DNA of 64,000 bases. Origin: Saururus chinensis (lineage: Eukaryota > Streptophyta > Magnoliopsida > Piperales > Saururaceae). Each line of letters begins with the position of its first letter. Positions within the stretch are counted from its first letter, which is position 1. Of this stretch, positions 55,615 to 64,000 are shown one piece after another. The position numbers were made by a program, and so were the translations under genes. Location: the NCBI GenBank assembly GCA_035235625.1, contig CP141142.1:24190995-24254994 (forward strand), in the 5' to 3' direction. The notes beneath the pieces are model-generated. The model did not search any database. It worked only from the letters and a program-made list of their open reading frames with translations, and was not told where the DNA came from.

Positions 55615-58567
55615 TAAGTAATACATAATTTAGTAGATATGATCATATGTACTAAAACATGCATAAGCCATGGATTTGCTAAAATAACCTTAGATATATG
55701 CATTTATATCCTAAGTTAAATATACAAAAATTACCAAAGAAGCACAATCAACAATACAATATCTCATTTTACTAGTTTAAGTAGATGTTTTAACATAATA
55801 ACAACATGCAATTCATACATTTTTAAAAAAATAGTAAATAAATTCTACACAACATGAAAATTTATAGAAACCTAAATCATATCTTTAATTATAATATAAG
55901 TAAATATTGTATGCAAATAAGTACAAAAAATAATTTGTCATTTAATTAATAAGATCGTGCAATTTTGTTAGAATTATTGACCTACAAATTTATGACTATG
56001 TCATTGACTTATTATTCTCCAAACAACTTGAAATTTTTATAAAATGCTCATAACAGGTATATCAATCCATCAAATGAAAGAAATACCCAAAAATCATATG
56101 TTTTCATCCCTAAACACACTTCTAAACACGGAAACATAAAATATATTAAATACATATTATTCTAGAAAAATCCTAAAAATTAGGAAAACGATCTTGACAT
56201 GATAATCCACTTTTATAAAAATTTTGAGAGCAAAAATCAAAGTAAAAATATCCCAAACGTAGTCTTGAATCCAAAATAGAGACAATAATAGATTTAAGCA
56301 ATTCACTAATCACATATTATTATCCCAAAGAGGAGAATCAAGTCATATAGTCATTATTCATAAAAAAAACATGATCAACATCATCAAAGAGGATTCTTAT
56401 ACAATAAATTAACCTAAGAAATAAACCTCTTATCTCTAGGGTAGAGAAATTTATCAAATATTCCTAAGTCAAAATATCCATGTTCCAAAAATTAAAGTTT
56501 TCCATTAGATATAAGAATAAAACATGATATTTACCAAAAACTATGTAATTTCAAGTACTACCTTAATTCTAATGACTTTTAAATATGAAGCACAAGGTTT
56601 TACATCAAAATAAAAATTATAAGGTTCTACAAATTGCATAGGATAAGATAAATATGAAGGTTTTGATAGAAGAAGACATGAGAGTTATGATTAATCATGA
56701 AAGACCTTCAATTGACAGTTAAAAATTATAGGATTAAGGAGGAAATAATCAAATTAACTCGCCTTGAGAGAGGCTAGGGTATAAAAATTCTTAGTCAATT
56801 CCAAAAAACAAAAAAACTCTCTAATTAAGACTCTTATGTAATATTCATAAGGGATGGGGATTAAGGTTCCTAGTCCCGCTAGGACTTAGGCTACTAAAAT
56901 ATCCTTGGGCAACCCAAATTGGCCTGTAAACTACTATTCTTGTAATTCACTTTAAATTTACCCAAAAGACTAAGTAAAAGGCCTAATTTTAGGTCTAATT
57001 TGGGTAATGGGTCTAATGCATATAATATAACTTCAAATTTACACATTCTTAGTAGTGTTTCGAAGATCTTTATATATAGTTTCAAATCATATGAGTTTCA
57101 AACCTAGAAGTAACTAACCAGGGAGTTATTTAACTAATAAGTTCAAAGGGTCAACCTCCTTAATGTTTAACATGTCCTCCATTAGAGAATTAGGAAATTT
57201 CTGGATCTTATAAAGGGTGAGAGAGAGGAGGGGTGGATTAGTCCTTTCCTTGATCACAAAAACAAGAAGCAAGAAGGTGGAAGGGGTGGCAGCTCAACCC
57301 AAAGAGAGGGGAGCCTCTGTCAAGTCAAGAGGGAGATGCAGGACTGAGGCGTTGGTGGCCGGCTACCCCTTCACAAGGAGAGAGAGTGTGAGTTAGTGGG
57401 AAGAGAGCGACCTTAAAGCCCTACGTAGGTTGGTCTCCTCTTCCTTGTTAGGCTTGGACTCTAGGCCCGACAAGTCTCTTCTACATAGGTTTCCTAGTAG
57501 TGTCTTAATCATGGTTATAGGCTCAACCATATGAGCCCATGACGATCTAGCACACCCCTCATGGCCATGCTTATGTGGGTCCCACTCTAGATTGTGCACA
57601 TGTTTGAGGCCTATAAAGTATATGCATGCATGCTTGCAAACTTATAATATATTGGCACATATATAAGTGATTGTACACATCAGGCCCACCAAACATGTAT
57701 AACAAGGGTAATATGTTGTGGGTCCACCCCCACATGCCCTGAACGCTAAAAACTAGAACCGGTTCATCCTGATTGGATTTCTTATGTGATCAATATAGTT
57801 TGAACCCCATATATAGGTCCAACAGTAAATCATATTTCCTTGGCTTACACTTTCATTGATACATTATTTTCATTTGCTAAGTTAGGTAGTGGATGATTAC
57901 GGACTTGTCCTTGGCGTCACCCCTTTGCTAAGGCATCGTCATTGGCACCAAAGAGGTTTTTGTTTGTATTGAGTCTTCATTATGTAAGAGAGGAGGATAA
58001 TTTTTCTCGATATTTCCCACTACTCTAAGCATTCTTTTCATCCATGATTCACCCTGTCATGTTGGGATAACTTTCCCTGTTTATTGTTTTCTAACGCTTG
58101 TTTAATTAGCCTTTCAAGCTTATTTAATTCCTAACCCCGTTTTATTATTGTGGAAATTTAACTTTAGGTCGAGAGAGGAAAATTAAGTTCAAAATGGACA
58201 AAAGGGTATAAATTATTGAGGCAATGGGTGGCATTGGGGAAAATCACTTTAGGATTTACCCCACACATATGAGACCACACGTCCGAAAGAGAAAATGTGC
58301 TTACCCATGTCACTCTACGCAAGCCATATTAGCGAGAAGAGGAGACAACCCATCACCTCTAAGAGACACACTTGCCCCAAGTCTTCAATAGACGTACCCT
58401 CTCACTTCCTGGTGTTCCCTTCCATTGCATATCTTCTTCAATCTCTTCATAAGCATTCTCACGGACGAAATTTGAATTCCTTTCGCCCCAACCTGAGCGT
58501 TTCTCTGGCAGACATCTACCCATCACAACTGTCATCGCAGTAGTCTAAAAGAGTAGTCTAAACAATC
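55615..58567. other. AT-rich intergenic DNA, nothing recognised
   Basis: No credible gene, LTR pair or repeat array was seen. 57180-57400 is purine-rich with a TTATAAAGGG box. The reading frames here are short and without recognisable motifs. Confidence 0.5.
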
Positions 58568-58812
58568 TGAAAGTGAAGGAGGCCCATGGTGTATTATTAA
58601 GGGAACTAAATCTTTTCTCTCAATCTGTGATTCTATGTGATATTCTCACATGATCTTCTCTTAATCTGTAATTCTTTGTGATATCCTCACATGATATGTA
58701 ATCCATTATAATATTCTTAAGAGATTCACCCCGGATTTGTTTCTACGGGTCTTCTCAATAAATACTGTACACAACACAGTTTTTACTGCTATTGAAATCC
58801 TCTTCCTCTTCA
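58568..58812 (+). repeat. Ty1/copia LTR
   Basis: About 245 bp ending TCTTCA directly before a primer site, with an internal near-duplicate (TCTCAATCTGTGATTCT and TCTTAATCTGTAATTCT, each followed by a TGATAT-CTCACATGAT stretch) and CAATAAATACTGTAC near the end. The left boundary is taken from TGAAAGTGAAGG and is approximate. Confidence 0.65.
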
Positions 58813-58824
58813 TGGTATCGGATG
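58813..58824 (+). other. Primer-binding site of the copia element
   Basis: TGGTATCGGATG, the tRNA-Met-type sequence with small changes, directly after the LTR. Confidence 0.7.
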
Positions 58825-59393
58825 CCAGGCCAGGCTAACGCCTAATACAACGTGCGCCCATCCCCTTCTAGTTCAAATTCTCCCATTTCCTTCCCCGTCC
58901 CTTTCCTAGTTCCCCGTGCTGTCTCCCTCCTCTGCCTGTCTCGAGCCCATCCCCTGCAGTCGCCTTGAGCCCATCACCTGCAGTCGCCTTGAGCCCATCA
59001 CCTGCTGCACATCACTATTCCCCATCTTCCTCCCATCACTCCCATCCCCATTTCACTATTCACCACCGCCAGCTAACCAGTCGCCGGTCTCTTTCCTCCC
59101 CTCCCTCACTCTTCTCCTCTCTCCCTGCCCGTCCGTCACTCCCCGTCGGCTTCCTCCCTCTGTCTCAATCTCTCCTCCTCTGTCTGCTCACCGCCTCCCG
59201 CAACTTGCCACCATCTCGCCTTGCCCACCGCCCTGTGTCTTCCCCCTCTGACCAGTTGTCCAATCGCTTCCTCCCTCCATGACTCGCGCTTCTCCGGTCT
59301 CCCTCTGTGATCAGCCATTTTCTTCGACACAAACAAAAAACAAAACCCGCCTTTCTCCTCCCATCCCCTTGCCAGACTGTCCTTCTCCTTCCC
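58825..59393 (+). other. C/T-rich leader of the copia element
   Basis: Pyrimidine-rich DNA with a triplicated CTTGAGCCCATCACCTGCAG-type unit near 58945-59000. The open frames here are compositional. Confidence 0.55.
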
Positions 59394-59808
59394 ATGGATC
59401 CCCTCGCCTCTCCAGTGCCCACCGTCGCCTCTACCTCCCCTGACCACCCTATGCCATCAGTCCCCCCCACCGCAACTGATTTCCTCCAGACCGTTCCCAC
59501 CTCCATTAAATTCCTTGTCTCCAACCTATCCAGCTTCATCACCATCCGTCTTGACGGCTCCAATTTCTTGGTCTGGCACATGGCCACCGCCTCCGTCTTG
59601 GCCACTTACCACCTCCTCCCCTACGTCGATGGCTCCTTGCCATGTCCCTCGCTGCAGACTCCTCTGCTTGGCCCTCTTACTCAGACTGGCTCACCACGGA
59701 TCATCACCTTCTGGTCTTTCTCCGAGCTACCATCGAGCCGAATCTCGTCTGCCACTTCCTCACTCACACCACCGCCACTGATCTCTGGACCGCCGTCGCT
59801 ACTAGATA
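59394..59808 (+). pseudogene. Ty1/copia gag fragment, cut by an LTR
   Basis: Starts MDPLASPVPTVAS. It contains the copia gag core: ITIRLDGSNFLVWHM, YHLLPYVDGSLPCP, then after a one-base frame change near 59645 SYSDWLTTDHHLLVFLRATI and TTATDLWTAVATRY. The protein is interrupted at 59809 by an LTR end. No downstream copia sequence is in the window. Confidence 0.8.
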
Positions 59809-60419
59809 TGTAACGCCCGAGATTTTTCACACATTTTCCTTAAAATTCACGGAATTTTTTTTTAATATAACGTCTATAAATCGGAGGAAAAATGACGAAA
59901 CCAAAACCTGATAAAACAGTTTATAATTTAAAACACTAAACATCCACATACGGTCAATCATCGTACGGCCAAAGCAAATATCATCAGGCGCTACTCGAAA
60001 ACACACGTACGAATAAATTTGCTATGATCATAGACTTTTAAATACAAATCACTCTCCCAGGCATCCTTGAGTACAAGTCCCATAACAGTCCACAGACGCA
60101 TCCAAATGAAAGTCTAGAATAAACATCTAACTTCTCATCTCACCCAATACAGGAGATCGTGGCACAAACAAACTCGCAGAGAGTCAAGCAGATACCTGAG
60201 TCAATGGGAATCAATCCACCGTTGAAACGAGCATCCATCTCCAGGAGCTCTCCGCACAACCTGCAAAACCTCCCGTGCAACAGGGCTAAAAAATAGTAGG
60301 GTGAGTATTTTCATACTCAGTAGGAAAATACCCAGTAGGGGAAATCCCAAACGGTGAACTCACAAGTTCATAATCACATGCGTCATGCAACTCAAACATG
60401 AAGCAGTCAACATAATATA

Positions 60420-60900
60420 ATCATATCGTGCACATACACATACGATCATACCAAAGGCACCATCGTGCCACAAACATACCGAAGGCACCATCATGCCAAA
60501 ATCATAATATCCAATCAACTTACACAAACACCCTTATCCAAGGTCATACAAACTTACTCGTACCACCGTACACATACTCATACAACATACGCATACTTGT
60601 ACGACCTTACTCATACAATCGTATGCTCACTCATACAGCTTACCCATACATGTACGACCTTACTCGTACAATCAAACTCGTACGACCTCACTCGTATAGT
60701 CTGCACAAAATCATACTTACTATCTTACTCAGAAACATATTCTCACAATCGTACACATACTCTTACAGTCGTGCTCATACTCATACGCTTACAGTCTTGC
60801 TCATACATACTCTTACAGTCCTGCTCATATACATACAGTCGTACTCACACTCATACAGTCGTACTCATACACATAATCGTACACATATTAACGACCACTC
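60420..60900. repeat. CATACTCRTACRRYC-type tandem array
   Basis: Short irregular units (12-25 bp) built on ACTCATACAGTCGTACTCAT run for about 480 bp. Open frames through it are artefacts of the repeat. Confidence 0.85.
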
Positions 60901-61104
60901 TAGCTCATTACAACCAATAAGCTCCAGCGTCGAAATGGAAAAGAATGCCACTGGGGCAACACCTTAACCTCCGGGGAGTGACTAGACGCCATGGACTTTT
61001 CCGAAGGTAAGGCACACCAATGCTCATGGGGCATTGGATCAAACAGGTAAGAGTAGATCCATGATACTACTTACTTGAGCGCGCAAACATAAACACCCAC
61101 ACAT

Positions 61105-61290
61105 AAGGGGTCATACAGTTGCCCACCATAATGGGTCTTATAGTGCCATAGAATCGCCCACCATAATGGGTCTATAGTGCCAAAGAATTGCCCACCATAA
61201 TGGGTCTTATAGTGCCATAGAATTGCCCACCATAATGGGTCTTATAGTGCCATAGAATTGCCCACCAAATGGGTCTTATAGTGTCATTGC
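61105..61290. repeat. ~36-bp tandem array
   Basis: About five copies of a unit with GCCCACCATAATGGGTCTTA and TAGTGCCATAGAATT. CCCACCATAATGGG is partly self-complementary. Confidence 0.88.
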
Positions 61291-61349
61291 CACTCTTGGG
61301 TAGAAAACATACAGTGCCACTTGGGCAAAAACATACAGTGCCACTCTTG

Positions 61350-61620
61350 GGCGGAAACATACAACGCTCTCAACAGAGCATCAAACGTCTGGGCTTACAC
61401 AGCACACAGACCAAAATAGAAACATATGTCGCTCTCAGCAGAGCATCAGACGTCTGGGCTTCATATAGCACGCAGACAAAGTCAAAAATGTACATCGCTC
61501 TCAACAGAGCATCAAACGTCTGGGCTTATACAGCACGCAGACAAAATCAGAAACGACGTCCCTCTCAGCAGAGCATCAGACGTCTGGTGCCCTATGCAAC
61601 ACACAGACAACATCCCGCAG
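61350..61620. repeat. ~65-bp hairpin-bearing tandem array
   Basis: Four copies of a unit containing the small hairpin GCTCTCAACAGAGC and CATCAGACGTCTGGGCTT, at about 61371, 61430, 61496 and 61562. Confidence 0.88.
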
Positions 61621-62633
61621 GATAAACACCATGGCAAGACATGAGAAAAGCTCGGCCGACTCAATAGCGGCCAGCTCAAACACGGAACTTAATCCGTCGA
61701 ACCCTCATGTCTCAAACTCACAACGCTATCATTAGTTGTGCTTATAATTCAAGTTTAAATTAAATATATTATGCGGTACAATTATGCCACACAAACTCAC
61801 AGTCCTCGACTGGTCAAACTGAAGCTGAGCCCGATCCAAAACCCAAGTTCGTCAGGGCAGCAGACTTCACTTACTCGTCCACATCATGGACAAAACTCAT
61901 TGTACAACTAACCCTTACAATCTTACACACTTCGCCATCCATCTTATGGCCAAATCAACTTACACTGACATCCTCAAATAACGCTCCTCAGAGCCAACCC
62001 AGTTGTCGCCCTCTTACTTATATCTCACTTATTATTATTGTAACGACCCGTTTTTCGGTTACGCTTAACCCGGGAGGGTTAAGGGTAATTCGGTAATTTA
62101 AGATTAATGTTAAGGGTTTTCATTAGGTGAAATACCCTTAGCCAGGTAGAGCTTGGCATAACGAGCGTAACGATTCGAAGAACGCGCGAAACAGAGGTCG
62201 GGACCGGAAATTACGATATTTAAGAAACATGCTTTATAGGTGGGACCCACATGGAAATAGTATGATTTGCTGCTTTAAGTGGGGTGGTATCGAAGGGCTC
62301 GTCGATACAAGTCCAACGGTACCTAGAACGCGCGAATCCGAATCTGGGGTACGAAGTTACGCGTGTTTGAAGATAGGAGAAAAAGAAAAAAAATATAATT
62401 ATTTAAAACGGCGCGCGGCGCGCGACTGGCGCGTGCCGCAGTGCACGGATCGGCGCGCAGGCCGGCGCGACGTGTGCGCCCGCGTTACCGCGGGTGCCGC
62501 GGTATAACGGCCCCGCGGGCGCGAGCCGCGTAACGCGGACGCGAGCCACGCGTTACCGCGGCGCCGCCGCCCGAAAACCGCGGTGCCGCCATTTCTGGCG
62601 GCGCGGTGCCGCGGTTTCGGCGGCTCGGGGGGT

Positions 62634-62645
62634 CTATATAAACCC
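62634..62645 (+). promoter_or_regulatory. TATA box of the terminal D-family LTR
   Basis: TATATAAACCCC follows directly on the GC-rich block. Confidence 0.65.
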
Positions 62646-62689
62646 CATTTCTCCTGTGTTTCGACCAGAACTTCTCTACCCCCATTTCT

Positions 62690-63190
62690 GACCGTTCTGA
62701 GGCCGATTAAGGCCATTCAAGACTCGTTTCCTACTAAATCGAGTATGCTTTACGCAATGGAGCTGTCCGTTCTTCGAGTTGGAGACCGTATGATGAGGAA
62801 ATATCCCAAGACAAGAGGAGGTCCTGCCCGTTATCTTCATGCACCGACGAACTTCGTTTTTTCTGTTTCTGGCCATCCCAACTCCGATTTAGTCAATTCA
62901 AGAGGCGTTCTTGACTAAATCAAGTATGTTCTACGCAATGGAGGGTTCCGTTTTCTGAGTTAGCAATCGTATGAAGAGGAAACGCCCCAAGACAAGGAGA
63001 GGTTCTACCCGTACCGACAAACTTTGTTTTCTCTGTTTCTGGCCATCCCAACTCCGATTTAGTCGATTCAAGAGCCGTTCTTGACTAAATCGAAGGTGTT
63101 CTACGCGATGGTGGGTTCCATTTTCTGAGCTGACAATCTTATAAGGAGGAAATCCCCCGAGATTAAGCAAGGCTTTGCCCGAACACCGAA
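62690..63190 (+). repeat. ~170-180-bp leader tandem repeat
   Basis: Three units share TTCTTGACTAAATCRARGGTR or GTTTCCTACTAAATCGAG, followed by TTCTACGCAATGGAGGGTTC and GAGGAAA-CCCCRAGA. Units two and three are close (both carry TTTCTGGCCATCCCAACTCC); unit one is more diverged. Confidence 0.82.
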
Positions 63191-63299
63191 ACAAGAAAAA
63201 GACACCCGAAGTAAGACGGGGATCTATCTGTAGATACCAATACTGTATGGGTTATGATGGAAGTAAGTATTTCTAATCTTCCGTACAGCATGTGCTAAG

Positions 63300-63960
63300 T
63301 TATGATGTGTGTTATGCTACGATTTATATATGTCATGCTATGTGCCTATATACTATGCTATGTGCCTATATAGTATGCTATGTGCCTATATGCCATACTG
63401 TGTGCCTATATACTATGCTATGTGCCTATATGCCATGCTATATGCCTATATACTATGCTACGTACCTATATGCCATGCTATGTGCCTATATACTATGCTA
63501 TGTACCTATATACTATGCTATGTGCCTGTATGCCATGCTATGTGCCTATATACTATGCTATGTGCCTATATGTCATGCTATGTGCCGATATACTATGCTA
63601 TGTACCTATATACCATGCTATGTGCCTATATACTATGCTATGTGCCTATATGTCATGCTATGTGCCTATATACTATGCTATGTACCTATATGCCATGCTA
63701 TGTACCTATATGTCATGCTATGTGCCTATATGCTATGCTATGTGCCTATATACTACCTATATACTATGCTATGTGCCTATATGCCATGCTATGTGCCTAT
63801 ATGTCATGCTATGTGCCTATATGCCATGCTATGTACCTATATGCCATGCTATGTACCTATATACTATGCTATGTGCCTCTATGTCATGCTATGTGCTTAC
63901 ATACTATGCTATGTGCTTACATACTATGTTATGTGCCTAGATGCCATGATGTATACTTAT
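63300..63960. repeat. 20-bp tandem array, about 31 copies
   Basis: The unit TATGCTATGTGCCTATATAC, with variation mainly at the last few bases (TAC/TGC/TGT), runs almost without indels except near 63750. It contains no stop in any forward frame, so long frames appear in all three. Confidence 0.95.
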
Positions 63961-64000
63961 ATGACGTGTGTGGTCTCGCTCTAGGGTAGAGCGAGACGTG

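Larger units (their letters stand above)
59809..62038 (-). repeat. LTR in minus orientation inserted in copia gag
   Basis: The left edge TGTAACGCCC is the 3' end. About 480 bp inward lies the inverse of the CTACTGAGTAT...ATACTCACCC block seen near the 3' end of the E LTR, fixing orientation. It holds large tandem arrays (60400-61620). Its 5' end is not found; it meets the plus-oriented LTR at 62039. Confidence 0.65.
62039..64000 (+). repeat. LTR of the D family, plus orientation, cut by window end
   Basis: Starts TGTAACGACCCGTTTTTCGG, nearly the start of solo LTR D read on its own strand. It has module 1 (62149-62218), module 2 (62297-62362), a GC-rich block (62405-62620), a TATA box (62634), a repeated leader (62690-63190), a 20-bp array, and at the end the TCTCGCTCTA...TAGAGCGAGAC hairpin of LTR D. 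Confidence 0.85.

Noticed and set aside
58916-59605. Pro/Ser-rich plus-strand and Gly/Arg-rich minus-strand frames
   Set aside because: They come from the pyrimidine-rich leader of the copia element; only the gag core after 59394 resembles a known protein.
60428-60967. Two overlapping frames of 150-180 codons rich in His, Thr, Tyr and Ser
   Set aside because: They translate a CATAC/CTCATAC microsatellite-like array inside an LTR.
63292-63989. Three long overlapping forward reading frames rich in Tyr, Cys and Met
   Set aside because: They are frame-shifted translations of one 20-bp tandem repeat without stop codons, not genes.

Overview
This window is nuclear DNA from a flowering plant, almost certainly a dicot (eudicot or magnoliid). 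It holds two host genes in about 60 kb of nested LTR retrotransposons. The plant assignment rests on plant-type Ty3/gypsy chromovirus and Ty1/copia elements with tRNA-Met-type primer sites, a CACTA terminus, a CYP82-type cytochrome P450 with a phase-0 intron, and a coiled-coil NB-ARC LRR receptor that looks like an orthologue of Arabidopsis ZAR1. I cannot name the species.

Host genes. (1) 14160-15830 (+) is a two-exon CYP82-family P450. All diagnostic motifs are present, but an in-frame TAG lies five codons after the haem-ligand cysteine codon and removes the last ~55 residues; the reading frame is otherwise open to a normal C-terminus. (2) 47391-49922 (-) is an intact single-exon 843-residue CC-NB-ARC-LRR protein colinear with ZAR1. 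It keeps the N-terminal Glu11 and the four LRR residues I recall as contacts for the RKS1-type pseudokinase. No tRNA, rRNA or CRISPR was found.

Layout. 1-3381: LTR element K (-), with primer site and polypurine tract but only a protease relic, inserted in an old solo LTR (3382-4587). 4588-6540: tandem arrays and AT-rich DNA. 6620-11174: remnants of several LTRs. 11175-14115: AT-rich intergenic DNA. 14160-15830: P450. 17036-33886: gypsy element A (-), whose integrase is split by gypsy chromovirus B (18082-29434, TSD GCTTT). The reverse transcriptase of B is itself split by LTR-like insertion C (20549-24214) and solo LTR D (24329-26472, TSD CCTGA). 34618-35220: LTR and primer-site relic. 35711-44182: complete chromovirus E (TSD GTAAT), inserted in the protease of an older Athila/Tat-like element G (35440-35710 and 44183-44990). 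44988-45139: microsatellite and hairpin. 47391-49922: ZAR1-like gene. 50770-54524: truncated relative of B (element H). 55050-55614: CACTA terminus. 58568-59808: copia LTR and gag fragment, cut by an LTR in minus orientation (59809-62038) that abuts a plus-oriented LTR (62039 to window end).

Cross-cutting pattern. Several LTR families share three features: a duplicated module near the 5' end spaced 140-146 bp apart, a GC-rich palindromic block just upstream of the TATA box, and a position-conserved but sequence-divergent tandem array further downstream. This shared architecture is the least ordinary repeat-derived signal. The ZAR1-like gene is the most biologically informative feature. I found no operon-like or otherwise clearly novel multi-gene system.
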